From contig CABIXY010000003.1 in the NCBI GenBank assembly GCA_902362805.1, positions 467,140 to 531,139 on the forward strand: DNA of 64,000 nucleotides, written 5' to 3'. Positions 53,486 through 62,257 of this stretch are shown here, piece after piece. Each line of letters begins with the position of its first letter. Position 1 is the first letter of the stretch. The notes beneath the pieces were generated by a model that did not search any database, had not been told where the DNA came from, and worked only from the letters and a program-made list of their open reading frames with translations. The DNA comes from Eubacteriaceae bacterium (GTDB lineage Bacteria; Bacillota; Clostridia; Peptostreptococcales; Anaerovoracaceae). The translations under genes were made by a program, and so were the position numbers.

Positions 53486-54079
53486 TTGAAGAAAAGCAAC
53501 TCGAAGAAAAAAGATAATATCATATTCATGTTATTCTGTCTGGTCCTGGGCATGCTCATGGGCTGGATTTCGAAGGATCTTGCCGGCAGCGGCGTCATTG
53601 GCGCCATCATATCCAATATCGGGATCTGGGTGTTCGTTTCCTCACTGATTGCTGCTTACTCGCCAGAAGCTGTACGGGCGGCGTTGCACGTATTTATCTA
53701 CTTTGTCGGCGTCATCGGCGCCTATTATGCCCATCTGTTTGCCCTGGGAATGAACATGACCGGAAATGTTTTATATTGGCTCGTCTTCGCCGCCATCGGC
53801 GCCCTGATTGGATTTATCGTCTGGCATTCAGGAGACAAGGAGTGGCTGGGTGCAGGCTGTGCAGCAGTACCGATTTCCCTTCTGCTGGCAGAGGGCTATC
53901 CTATCTATCACAGTTTGTCCATATCCCTGGGGTTTGATATCGTTTGCGCGGTGCTGCTCTACATATTGCTTGCACCGAGCAAAAATCAGAAATTGATGAT
54001 GCTGCCATACATCATCGTATTTACTTTCGGACTCGTATATTTCGGCGTATTTTCTAAAATCTTTGGAGGGTGGATATGA
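53486..54079 (+). CDS. Hypothetical polytopic membrane protein
   Basis: 197 residues with six hydrophobic helices and a basic N-terminus (KKSNSKKKDN). The start is TTG, eight bases after GAGGAGG. No domain is recognised with certainty; the arrangement is somewhat like DUF6518 proteins. It ends by overlapping the ATG of rsmE (ATGA), so it is now tied translationally to a housekeeping gene even though it is an accessory gene. Confidence 0.65.
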   Translation: MKKSNSKKKDNIIFMLFCLVLGMLMGWISKDLAGSGVIGAIISNIGIWVFVSSLIAAYSPEAVRAALHVFIYFVGVIGAYYAHLFALGMNMTGNVLYWLVFAAIGALIGFIVWHSGDKEWLGAGCAAVPISLLLAEGYPIYHSLSISLGFDIVCAVLLYILLAPSKNQKLMMLPYIIVFTFGLVYFGVFSKIFGGWI

Positions 54080-54810
54080 AGCTATTTGCAGATGCCGGCT
54101 GCATCGGAGACAAGTATATCAAAATCACGGACAAGGGTGATATCAGACATTTGTCCAAGGTGCTCAGGCTGAAAGAGGGGGACAAAGTGGATGTTTCCGA
54201 TTCGGTAGAATGGGAGTATCGGACAGAAATCGTCAGCATCAGCGAAGAGGAAGTTCTGCTGACCATCATAGATAAACAGAAGTTTGCCAGAGAACCGGAG
54301 CTGGAAGCCACTCTTTTCCAAGGTGTTCCCAAAGCGGGGAAGATGGAAACAATCATCCAGAAGTGCGTAGAACTGGGCGTTCACGCTATCGTTCCGGTGT
54401 TCATGGAGCGTACCGTTGTGGTTGAGAAGGGCAACTTCGGCAAGAAGCTGGATCGCTGGCAGAAAATCAGCGATGAAGCGGTCAAGCAGTGTAAACGGGG
54501 GATGGTTCCTCAGGTTGAGGAACAGGTCCGTTTTTCTGAAATGCTTAAAAAGCTGGCGGCTTATGACCTGATCCTCTTTCCTTATGAAAATGAGGCCGAC
54601 TATTCCATCAAAGACTGTCTGCGGAACCTGAGCGAGAAACCTAAATCGGTGGCTGTCATCATCGGACCGGAAGGCGGCTTCGCAGATCGAGAAGCTGGAG
54701 AGCTGGACGCAGCGGGTGCTGTCCGCGTAACCCTGGGCAAGACCATTCTCAGGACAGAGACAGCTGGCATGGCAGCTCTTGCTATGACCATGTACGAACT
54801 GGAGCTGTAG
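54076..54810 (+). CDS. rsmE: 16S rRNA m3U1498 methyltransferase RsmE
   Basis: SPOUT-class methyltransferase acting on the decoding-site uridine of 16S rRNA. 244 residues: an N-terminal PUA-like domain (HLSKVLRLKEGDKVDVSD) and the trefoil-knot domain with IIGPEGGFADREAGEL and VTLGKTILRTETAGMAAL. GGAGGG precedes the ATG, which overlaps the upstream stop. In the ancestral order it follows prmA directly. Confidence 0.96.
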   Translation: MKLFADAGCIGDKYIKITDKGDIRHLSKVLRLKEGDKVDVSDSVEWEYRTEIVSISEEEVLLTIIDKQKFAREPELEATLFQGVPKAGKMETIIQKCVELGVHAIVPVFMERTVVVEKGNFGKKLDRWQKISDEAVKQCKRGMVPQVEEQVRFSEMLKKLAAYDLILFPYENEADYSIKDCLRNLSEKPKSVAVIIGPEGGFADREAGELDAAGAVRVTLGKTILRTETAGMAALAMTMYELEL

Positions 54811-54832
54811 AAATCAGAGGCTTCCGTCAAAA

Positions 54833-56518
54833 TCACTGCAGCAGTTCTGCTATGGAATCTTTTGGCGTCCGCAGTTTTCTTTTTAACAGATAGAGACCTT
54901 CCGTGTCGCCTTTTTTAATGGTATTAATACCGCCGTTGCAACTGAGGGTGGCTTTGAATCCCAGAGTTTTCAGCAGATCCCGGCTGTCTTCAGTATAGGC
55001 GCCGAAGGGCCAGGTGAAGGTATTGGGAGAAACGCCTGTCGTTTCCTTCAGCTTTTTCTGCAGCTTTGATAAGTCCTCTTTGAGAGTTTTCTCGTAAACC
55101 TCTTCTGATTCTCCTCTTTTCTTGCTGGCGCCTTTGCGCCCTCCTTTCGCCTCGTGAAAATCCCAAGTATGATTTTGAATTTCCCAATGGCCGGAATTAG
55201 ACATTTCCTGAATTTGATCCCAGGTCACATTGCAGTAATCTTCTGCTCGGTGTTCTGCGACACTGGCCTCTTCGCAGGCGTGGCCGATGACGGAAATCAC
55301 CGCTTTCATGCCATATTTCTCCAGAACAGGGGCAGCGTAGTTATAGTTGTTGCAGTAGCCGTCGTCAAAGGTGATGATGACCGGCTTTTCTGGCAGAGCT
55401 ACCTTCCCCGTTTTATCATAGACGTAGTCGATGAGTTCTGTCATGGTGATGGCCGTATAGCCATGCTCTTTGAGATATTTCATGTCGCTTTCGAAGGTAG
55501 AGGCGGGAATAAAATAGTCGTTGACCTGCGACTGCTTTTTTGTCAGGCCGTGATACATCAAAATCGGAACTTCCGCAGTTGCCGCAGCAGTCTTAGCTGT
55601 CTCCTTGACTTCTGGGGATGCCCGGTGTTTTGACAAAAGGCGGATCAGCGCATAGGTATCGATCCATATTTCTGAATTGCATTCTTTCTGTGACTCATCA
55701 AAGACTAACTGCATGCCGAAATGGAGATGAGGAACATTGATGTTGTTGACGTTTTCTTTGACGCTGTATCCGCTCTGGCCGGAATAGCCGATAATCTGGC
55801 CGGCTTTGACTGTGTCACCTTCTTTGAGATCTTTTATGTATGGAGAATCTTTGCGAAGGTGGGCATAGTAGTAATAACGAAAACCGTCATGACTTCTGAT
55901 ACCGATTCGCCAGCCGCCGTACTGGTTCCAGCCTAGAGCTTCAACTTTGCCGCCTTCAACTGCTGCAACAGGGGTTCCGACGCTGCAGAACATGTCATGC
56001 CCAAGGTGTTTGCGGGCAAAACCGTAGCTGCGGCCATTTCCAAAGTCATCGCTGTCGGTGTACCAATAGCCTTCAGCTACAGGGGAGTAAGCGGTAAGAC
56101 CATAGTTTCCATCTTTATCCAGACCAAGGAAATTGCCGATTACGGCGCAGTAGGCTTTATAATAATAAGGGTAGGATTTCATATTGGACGTGATATCATC
56201 CACAGAGCTGCCTTCATTAAGCTTGGCTGCAAACCAGTCGATGTCTTTATGTGAATACATGGAAAAGTCACCGCCATATTTGCAGGCGAGAAATGCTAAG
56301 ATGTCAACCCAGCTGATGTGGAGATCCTGTTCGTAAGTTTCTATGTCTACATTCATGGCATCTTCTAGTGCTTCGTAGGTAATATCAAAATCAACCCATT
56401 TAATGTAATCTTTACCACCTTTTTCAGAGGCGACCATGAGACCTTCGATGCTGTGTTCACTGACCATGACGCAGACTAACAGACATATTAAAAAAACAGA
56501 GAAAAATTTCTTTGCCAT
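54833..56518 (-). CDS. Secreted M23 peptidase fused to a polysaccharide deacetylase
   Basis: 561 residues with an N-terminal signal peptide or anchor (MAKKFFSVFLICLLVCVMVS). After a ~140-residue N-terminal region comes an M23/LytM domain (about 150-285: KHLGHDMFCSVGTPVAAVEGG, then GQIIGYSGQSG and VPHLHFGMQL with the zinc His ligands), then a NodB deacetylase domain (about 320-560: ILMYHGL, VIITFDDGYCNNY with the catalytic Asp pair, IQNHTWDFHEA with the metal His, and TWPFGAY). The two activities would cut peptide cross-bridges and deacetylate glycan in the same spot. It is convergent with rsmE, with 22 bases between the stops. Sporulation or germination use is possible but unproven. Confidence 0.9.
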   Translation of the reverse strand: MAKKFFSVFLICLLVCVMVSEHSIEGLMVASEKGGKDYIKWVDFDITYEALEDAMNVDIETYEQDLHISWVDILAFLACKYGGDFSMYSHKDIDWFAAKLNEGSSVDDITSNMKSYPYYYKAYCAVIGNFLGLDKDGNYGLTAYSPVAEGYWYTDSDDFGNGRSYGFARKHLGHDMFCSVGTPVAAVEGGKVEALGWNQYGGWRIGIRSHDGFRYYYYAHLRKDSPYIKDLKEGDTVKAGQIIGYSGQSGYSVKENVNNINVPHLHFGMQLVFDESQKECNSEIWIDTYALIRLLSKHRASPEVKETAKTAAATAEVPILMYHGLTKKQSQVNDYFIPASTFESDMKYLKEHGYTAITMTELIDYVYDKTGKVALPEKPVIITFDDGYCNNYNYAAPVLEKYGMKAVISVIGHACEEASVAEHRAEDYCNVTWDQIQEMSNSGHWEIQNHTWDFHEAKGGRKGASKKRGESEEVYEKTLKEDLSKLQKKLKETTGVSPNTFTWPFGAYTEDSRDLLKTLGFKATLSCNGGINTIKKGDTEGLYLLKRKLRTPKDSIAELLQ

Positions 56519-56638
56519 AAAATAATCCTTTCATAACAATATAATGCAGGAAGGACGAAGATTATTCTTGAAGTTATGAGAAAAAGGTTGTACTATTTAA
56601 ATAACTAGTTAGATTTACAGATTGGAAAGAGGACATCT

Positions 56639-57940
56639 ATGAAAATTGCGTTTCACACATTAGGATGTAAGGTCAATCAATATGAGACGGAGGCCATGAA
56701 GGAGCAGTTTGCTGCGGCGGGCCACCAGATTGTTGGAGAAGAGAACTTTGCAGACGCTTATGTGATTAATACATGTACAGTGACCAATCTGGCGGACCGG
56801 AAGTCCCGCCAGTATATCCGCAAGATGAAAAAGGTCAACCCTGACTCCATCGTGGCCGTGACAGGCTGCTATGCCCAGATCAGTCCTGACGAGGTCAGCA
56901 AAATCGAGGGTGTTAACATCGTCGCCGGTACAGGCGAGAAACAAAATCTGCTGCAATATATCGAAGGCTATTTGCTTGAAGAGGAAACCCAGTGCCACGT
57001 CAAAGCCTACGAGGAGCTTGACAAGTACCAGTCATCTGGTATCATCACTTCCATGGAATCCAGGACTCGCGCTTATATCAAAATCCAAGAGGGTTGTAAC
57101 CGGTTCTGTTCCTATTGCATCATTCCTTATGCCAGAGGCAAGGTGAGAAGCCGTGATCTGGCAGAAATTGCAGAAGAAGCCCGGGGGCTGATCGCCAAAG
57201 GCTTTAAAGAACTGATTCTGACAGGGATTAACACGGCACTCTACGGAGAAGATTTAGGCTACGGCGGCATTGAACCGCTGATTGCAGAGCTGAACGCTTT
57301 GCCAGGTGATTTTCGGATTCGTCTCAGCTCTCTGGAACCGACTGTCATCAATGCCCAGTATGTGAAGAGCTTGCTGAAATACGAGAAACTCTGTCCCCAT
57401 CTGCATCTGTCCATCCAGAGCGGAGCAGATCACGTTTTGGGGCTGATGAATCGCCGCTATGACCGGTCTTTCTATCTCGACATCGTCAGGGTGCTCAAGG
57501 GCTTTGATCCACTGTACGGCATTACCACTGACATCATCGTCGGCTTTCCGGGTGAAACAGAAGAGGATTTTGCTGACAGCTTGCGGGTGATTGATGAGGT
57601 GGGGTTCTGCAAGGTCCATATTTTCAAGTATTCGCCACGAAAGGGAACAAAGGCTGCCGCACTTGCCGGACAGATTGCCGGCGAGGTGAAGAACAGCCGC
57701 AGTAAAGCGTTAATCGAGAAGGCGGCAGAGGATGCCAGACGTTTTTTTGCCTTATGCAAGGACGCTCAGCGACGGGTTTTGTTCGAAGAGATCAGCGAAG
57801 ACGGCCTCTTGACGGGATACACGGACAACTATATCAAAGTCTATGTACCTGGAGAAAGTGAGATGTTAAATCAGTTTTACAATGTAAGACTTTTAAAAGA
57901 ATATAAAGATGGCATGAAAGGAGAGATTGTTTATGGCTGA
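56639..57940 (+). CDS. mtaB: tRNA t6A37 methylthiotransferase MtaB
   Basis: Radical SAM enzyme that converts t6A37 to ms2t6A37 in ANN-decoding tRNAs. 433 residues: N-terminal UPF0004 domain with the three cluster cysteines in LGCKVNQYETE, NTCTVTNLADRKSRQ and VTGCYAQ, then the radical SAM motif CNRFCSYCIIPYARG, and a short C-terminal TRAM-like tail. AGAGGACATCT lies before the ATG. It ends 8 bases inside the hit gene. Confidence 0.97.
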   Translation: MKIAFHTLGCKVNQYETEAMKEQFAAAGHQIVGEENFADAYVINTCTVTNLADRKSRQYIRKMKKVNPDSIVAVTGCYAQISPDEVSKIEGVNIVAGTGEKQNLLQYIEGYLLEEETQCHVKAYEELDKYQSSGIITSMESRTRAYIKIQEGCNRFCSYCIIPYARGKVRSRDLAEIAEEARGLIAKGFKELILTGINTALYGEDLGYGGIEPLIAELNALPGDFRIRLSSLEPTVINAQYVKSLLKYEKLCPHLHLSIQSGADHVLGLMNRRYDRSFYLDIVRVLKGFDPLYGITTDIIVGFPGETEEDFADSLRVIDEVGFCKVHIFKYSPRKGTKAAALAGQIAGEVKNSRSKALIEKAAEDARRFFALCKDAQRRVLFEEISEDGLLTGYTDNYIKVYVPGESEMLNQFYNVRLLKEYKDGMKGEIVYG

Positions 57941-58274
57941 TTGTATATTTTGCATGATCGGAAGTCATGATATCCCGTCGACTGTCGCTTATGAAGACGA
58001 CAAGATCATCGCGTTTCACGACCTGGAGCCGCAGGCTCCCGTTCACGTACTCGTGATTCCCAAGAAACACATCGAGTCGCTGGACGATGTAAAGGAAGAA
58101 GATCAAGAACTTCTAGGTTACATCATGTTCAAGATTCACGAGATTGCTGCAGACCTGGGCCTTGCAAACGGTTATAGAGTTGTCAGCAACAACGGAGAGG
58201 ATGCGTTCCAGACGGTAAAGCATCTGCACTTCCATATTCTCGGCAAGAGAAAAATGACCTGGCCTCCAGGCTGA
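57933..58274 (+). CDS. HIT-family nucleotide-binding protein
   Basis: 113-residue histidine-triad hydrolase of the HinT/PKCI type, acting on AMP-lysine-like or adenosine phosphoramidates. DCIFCMI at the start, HVLVIPKKHIESLDDV and the active-site HLHFHILG are diagnostic. The start follows AAAGGAGAG and overlaps mtaB by eight bases, a common neighbourhood in Firmicutes. A perfect 44-bp palindrome follows 17 bases after its stop. Confidence 0.95.
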   Translation: MADCIFCMIGSHDIPSTVAYEDDKIIAFHDLEPQAPVHVLVIPKKHIESLDDVKEEDQELLGYIMFKIHEIAADLGLANGYRVVSNNGEDAFQTVKHLHFHILGKRKMTWPPG

Positions 58275-58291
58275 TGAATGTTATGTAGTAT

Positions 58292-58335
58292 GGCGAAAAC
58301 GAACTAGTCCGAATTCGGACTAGTTCGTTTTCGCC
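58292..58335. repeat. Perfect 44-bp palindrome
   Basis: GGCGAAAACGAACTAG at the left is mirrored without a mismatch to CTAGTTCGTTTTCGCC at the right, through a GTCCGAATTCGGAC centre. No loop bases and no T run follow, so it differs from a normal terminator; it could mark a transcription stop by hairpin alone, a protein site or a replication/recombination site. Confidence 0.85.
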
Positions 58336-58397
58336 TAGTATCTATACCTTTGCCACATGCGCGGTTGTGAAAAAAATAAAAAATTCTGAAAAAGGAC

Positions 58398-58640
58398 TTG
58401 ATTTTTGAAATAGATATGCTATACTTTAGTTACAAAAAGCGATGAAGTACAATTCAAAAGCTTTTGATATAAATAAACTGAAACATCAGTTTCAGGAGAG
58501 AAAGAGGTGAGACCACCAGAAGTGTTTAACGAGGTACAGAGAAAAGTACCGGCTGTTGGACGCATCTAATGATTTCGCAAAGTGAAAACTTAGAAGACTG
58601 TGATGGCAGTAGATTGATACTGTGGTTGCAGAAGCAGACT
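58398..58640 (+). ncRNA. Possible small RNA locus
   Basis: Promoter-like TTGATT (58398-58403), 16 bases, TATACT (58420-58425). Downstream, GTGTTTAAC (58522-58530) pairs along its length (with GU pairs) to GTTGGACGC (58555-58563) and GGTAC to GTACC inside. Smaller GGTG/CACC and AAGT/ACTT hairpins flank it. No ORF fits and no downstream plus-strand gene is near. No known RNA family recognised. Confidence 0.4.
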
Positions 58641-58675
58641 AAGACGGAAACTTTGGCAGAAGAAATGATAGATGT

Positions 58676-58721
58676 GAAAAACAGCCGGTGCTTTATTTTT
58701 TGTGGAATAGAGAACCGGCTG
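58676..58721 (-). terminator. Terminator of the NCS2 permease gene
   Basis: On the minus strand CAGCCGGT/ACCGGCTG arms followed by TTTTT. Confidence 0.85.
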
Positions 58722-58730
58722 CTGTGATTT

Positions 58731-60047
58731 TTAGATTTCAAAAGTATGGAATTTTTCGATGGTTCCCTCTTCTTCTTTAAACTCGTAATCGTTGCCAGGC
58801 AGGATGGCATTGGCGGCGATTCCCACGATGGCTGCGATGGCAAGGCCAGAGAGTGTGATTTCTGTACCAAAGGCGGTGAAAGAGATTCCGCCGACAGAGT
58901 TGAAGCCCAATGCACAGACCAGGATGAGCGCTGCGATGATTGTATTTCTCGATTTGGTGAAATCGACTTGGTTTTCCACCACGTTTCTGATTCCGATGGC
59001 GGAAATCATACCATATAAAATCAGCGATACACCGCCGATAATGGCTGCCGGGATAGAAGAAATGAGGAAGCTGATCTTTGGAACAAAGGACAGCAAGATA
59101 GCAAAACAGGCCGCAATGCGGATGACGACAGGGTCATAGATCTTTGTCAGCGCCAGGACACCAGTGTTCTCACCGTAGGTCGTATTAGCAGGGCCGCCTA
59201 AAGCAGAGGACAGGCAGGTGGCAAGTCCGTCACCCAGCAGTGTTCTGTGGAGGCCTGGATTTGCGATGTAGTTCTTGCCTGTTGTGGCGCCGATGGCGGA
59301 AATATCGCCGATATGCTCCATCATGGTAGCCAGCGCGATTGGCATGATGGTGATAATTGCACTGACGTCAAATTTCATAATCATGATGGGAGGAAGCCCT
59401 ACCCAGGATTCATCGCTGATAGCGGAAAGATCTACTGCGCCGGTGACGACAGCGACGACGTAAGAAATCACTACACCGAGGATGATAGGGATGATTTTTG
59501 CCATGCCTCTTCCCCAGATGTTGAAGATGATGATGGTCAGAAGAGCAACGAGTGCCAGAAGCCAGTTGGTTTCACAGTTGGAGATGGCTGTAGGCGCCAG
59601 AATTAACCCGATGGAGATGATGATGGGGCCAGTTACTACTGGCGGAAAAAAGCGCATCACTTTCTTCGCGCCGAATGCTTTGATAAATGCTGACATCACG
59701 ACGTAGACCAATCCAGCTGCAAATACGCCGCCGCAGGCATAAGGCAGCATCTCTGTATTCGGGCTTCCGTCAGCCAGCATAGGGGCAACGGCTGCGTAAC
59801 CGCCCAGAAATGCGAAAGAGGAACCCAGGAATGCTGGGACTTTACCTTTTGTCAGTAAGTGAAATAGCAGGGTTCCCAGTCCAGCCATAAGTAAAGTCGT
59901 CGCTACACTGAGGCCGGTCAAAATCGGAACCAGCACGGTCGCGCCGAACATGGCAAAGGTGTGTTGCAGACCTAATATCAGCATTTTGGGTACTCCCAGC
60001 TTGGAAGCATCGTGGATTCCGTGTTTGTTTACATCTTCATTTGTCAT
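58731..60047 (-). CDS. NCS2-family uracil/xanthine permease
   Basis: 438 residues with about fourteen hydrophobic segments. LGLQHTFAMFGATVLVPILTGL at the N-terminus and the substrate signature GDGLATCLSSALGGPANTTYGENTG identify the nucleobase:cation symporter-2 family; the latter, with NTTYGEN, is the uracil-permease type. GGGAGG lies ten bases before the ATG. A leader of about 140 bases with competing hairpins precedes it, so expression is probably attenuated by base or nucleotide availability. Confidence 0.9.
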   Translation of the reverse strand: MTNEDVNKHGIHDASKLGVPKMLILGLQHTFAMFGATVLVPILTGLSVATTLLMAGLGTLLFHLLTKGKVPAFLGSSFAFLGGYAAVAPMLADGSPNTEMLPYACGGVFAAGLVYVVMSAFIKAFGAKKVMRFFPPVVTGPIIISIGLILAPTAISNCETNWLLALVALLTIIIFNIWGRGMAKIIPIILGVVISYVVAVVTGAVDLSAISDESWVGLPPIMIMKFDVSAIITIMPIALATMMEHIGDISAIGATTGKNYIANPGLHRTLLGDGLATCLSSALGGPANTTYGENTGVLALTKIYDPVVIRIAACFAILLSFVPKISFLISSIPAAIIGGVSLILYGMISAIGIRNVVENQVDFTKSRNTIIAALILVCALGFNSVGGISFTAFGTEITLSGLAIAAIVGIAANAILPGNDYEFKEEEGTIEKFHTFEI

Positions 60048-60089
60048 TAGTATAAATCCTCCCTTAATTTTTAGAAACATCTGCAGGCA

Positions 60090-60201
60090 TAAAAAAAATC
60101 TTATCACAGACGTGACAAGATTATCAATAATTCTTTCGATATGCAAATCTTGTCGGCATCATGTTACCGACCTCGAGATGTTCTTTTCTCGATAAATACT
60201 A
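60090..60201 (-). promoter_or_regulatory. Attenuator leader of the NCS2 permease gene
   Basis: On the minus strand, in order: TCGAG/CTCGA hairpin, GTCGG/CCGAC hairpin, then GACAAGATT (60146-60154), which pairs perfectly with AATCTTGTC (60114-60122) as antiterminator, or else AATCTTGTCAC pairs with GTGATAAGATT followed by T8 as terminator (60090-60122). The first segment of the antiterminator overlaps the CCGAC arm, so three structures exclude one another. I do not recognise the aptamer; it lacks the PyrR box and the standard purine aptamer core. Confidence 0.75.
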
Positions 60202-60224
60202 CATTATCCATGGACTTCTGTCAA
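60196..60224 (-). promoter_or_regulatory. Promoter of the NCS2 permease leader
   Basis: Minus strand TTGACA (60219-60224), 17 bases, TAGTAT (60196-60201). A TATAAT box for the divergent LysO operon lies at 60234-60239. Confidence 0.85.
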
Positions 60225-60273
60225 GGGAAAATATATAATGGATATTGCGACTATATCATTTGAGGTGTTAATA

Positions 60274-61242
60274 ATGAGCGATTTAATTTTATATCTAAGC
60301 GTAGCCGTCATCGGCTATTTTGTCGGCAGTAAACTGAGAGGGCGGCGTGAAATCACCAAATGGACGGGAAGAATTCAGACTGGTGCAATTATCGTGCTGA
60401 TTTTTACCATGGGCATGCGCATGGGTTCTAATGAAGAAGTGATGAACAATTTGAATTCCATCGGCCTCTATGCTTTTATCATGACGGCAGCAATTATTTT
60501 CTGTTCGGTGGCGGCCATCACCGTTTCTAGGAAATTTTTCAAGCTTGACAAGTTTGGAAACATAGAAGGCAGCGAAGCAGCTCCAGAGGAAGTAGCTGAA
60601 GAGGAAGAAAAAGCAGAAAAGGACAGCTCTATGACGATTATCATCATAGTATGTGTCGTCAGCGGACTGGCCTTCGGTTATTTTGCCGTGGACAAGCTCT
60701 TTACGGATATGGAATTCTTCAATACGCTGTCTGGAAACTTCATCACGATCGGCCTCTGCATCCTGTTGTTTTTTGTCGGTTTTGATATGGGACTTGAAGG
60801 CACGGTAATTGAACACTTTAAGAAAGTGGGTCTGCGTGTGTTGGCTTTTCCCTTTATCATCATGGTAGGAACTCTGACCGGTGCGCTGTTGTGCGGATTA
60901 TTCCTGCCTCTTTCTATGCGGGAATCTCTGGCCATCGGAGCGGGCTTTGGCTGGTATACCTTTGCGCCGGGCATCATCATGGACAAAGGTCTGGTAACGG
61001 CCAGCGCCGTTTCCTTTATGCACAACATCATGCGGGAGTACATCTCTGTACTGATTATTCCGATGACCGCGAAGAAGGTCGGTTATCTGGAATCCATGGC
61101 TGTGGCCGGATGCTCTTCCATGGACGTTTGTCTCCCAATTGTAGAGAAATCGACTCGCGGCGATATCGCCGTGTATTCCTTTATCTCCGGGGTCATTCAG
61201 AGCATGGCCGTTCCTATCTTAGTACCGCTGATATTGGGATAA
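60274..61242 (+). CDS. LysO-family (DUF340) lysine exporter, first copy
   Basis: 322 residues with about eight hydrophobic helices, beginning LILYLSVAVIGYFVGSKLRG and MGMRMGSNEEV, as in LysO/YbjE, which exports lysine and its toxic analogues. A charged loop (about 95-120, EEVAEEEEKAEKD) separates the N-terminal part from the DUF340 core; GAGFGWYTFAPGIIMD and CLPIVEKSTRGDIAVYSFISG are strongly conserved with the second copy. Start at 60274 after GAGGTG. First of a three-gene run. Paired LysO copies are uncommon; a heterodimer or differing substrates are both possible. Confidence 0.88.
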   Translation: MSDLILYLSVAVIGYFVGSKLRGRREITKWTGRIQTGAIIVLIFTMGMRMGSNEEVMNNLNSIGLYAFIMTAAIIFCSVAAITVSRKFFKLDKFGNIEGSEAAPEEVAEEEEKAEKDSSMTIIIIVCVVSGLAFGYFAVDKLFTDMEFFNTLSGNFITIGLCILLFFVGFDMGLEGTVIEHFKKVGLRVLAFPFIIMVGTLTGALLCGLFLPLSMRESLAIGAGFGWYTFAPGIIMDKGLVTASAVSFMHNIMREYISVLIIPMTAKKVGYLESMAVAGCSSMDVCLPIVEKSTRGDIAVYSFISGVIQSMAVPILVPLILG

Positions 61243-61266
61243 TTTCTACAGAAAGGACAGTATATA

Positions 61267-62244
61267 ATGAAAGATTTAGTCACATATATCATATTAGCCA
61301 TCATCGGCTATTTCATCGGCAGTAAAATGAGAGAACATCGCTGGGTTACCAAGTGGACCGGCAGGATTCAGACGACGGCTATTGCCATCTTGCTGTTCAC
61401 AATGGGGCTCAGGATGGGGTCTAACGAGGAAGTGACAAGCAATCTCAGCTCCATCGGACTGATTTCTCTGGCTATGACTTTGATTATCATGGTGCTGTCG
61501 GGTGTTTTTGCTGCATTCACCAGAAGATGCATCGGCATGGATCGCTGGGCTGTCATGAAAGATAAAGCAGTGGATGCACAGGAGCGTTCGCTGCCTGCGG
61601 AGGAAATATCTGACCGAGGACAGAAAATCATGGCCGCGGTCATACTCATGTCTGTCATTACAGGACTGCTGTGCGGCTATTTTTTTATTGGCGATGTCTT
61701 TGCAGACCATATGGAACGCTTTGACTTCTATGCGGGGCTGGCGGTCAACCTGGGACTGTTTTTATTGCTGCTTCTGATCGGATTTAACATGGGTCTTGAT
61801 GGAACGGTTCTGAAGAATTTCAAGAAAGTAGGCGCAAAAATCCTCTTTTTCCCTTTTGCCATCATGGCAGGCGCTTTTTTGGCGGCAGCCCTGTGCGCAC
61901 TGCTGCTGGACATCGATCTTCGTGAATCCTTTGCAGTGGCTGCCGGCTTTGGCTGGTACTCTCTTGCGCCTGGCATCATTTTGGAGAGCGGTCTTGCCCA
62001 CTGTGCGGCGATTTCCTTTATGCACTGCATTATGAGAGAATACTTTTCTCTCCTGCTGGTGCCAATTGTCGCCAAAAAGATCGGCTATATGGAAGCGATA
62101 GGCATCTGCGGCGCCACTGCAATGGGAGTCTGCCTGCCCATTGTGGAGAAATCGACGCGGGGAGATGTGGCGATTTATTCGTTTATATCGGGGATGATTC
62201 ATACAGCATCGGTACCGATTTTGATTCCATTGATAATAGGATAA
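61267..62244 (+). CDS. LysO-family (DUF340) lysine exporter, second copy
   Basis: 325 residues, collinear with the preceding protein: YIILAIIGYFIGSKMREHRWVTKWTGRIQTTAIAI, MGLRMGSNEEV, GFNMGLDGTVLKNFKKVG, AAGFGWYSLAPGIILESG, CLPIVEKSTRGDVAIYSFISG. The central loop differs in charge from the first copy. GAAAGGACAG lies before the ATG, 24 bases after the first gene. A MerR regulator gene follows 13 bases after the stop. Confidence 0.88.
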   Translation: MKDLVTYIILAIIGYFIGSKMREHRWVTKWTGRIQTTAIAILLFTMGLRMGSNEEVTSNLSSIGLISLAMTLIIMVLSGVFAAFTRRCIGMDRWAVMKDKAVDAQERSLPAEEISDRGQKIMAAVILMSVITGLLCGYFFIGDVFADHMERFDFYAGLAVNLGLFLLLLLIGFNMGLDGTVLKNFKKVGAKILFFPFAIMAGAFLAAALCALLLDIDLRESFAVAAGFGWYSLAPGIILESGLAHCAAISFMHCIMREYFSLLLVPIVAKKIGYMEAIGICGATAMGVCLPIVEKSTRGDVAIYSFISGMIHTASVPILIPLIIG

Positions 62245-62257
62245 GGAGGCTGCCATC

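Noticed and set aside
58522..58563. SRP RNA, tmRNA or 6S RNA
   Set aside because: None of the conserved sequences of these RNAs is present around the hairpin.
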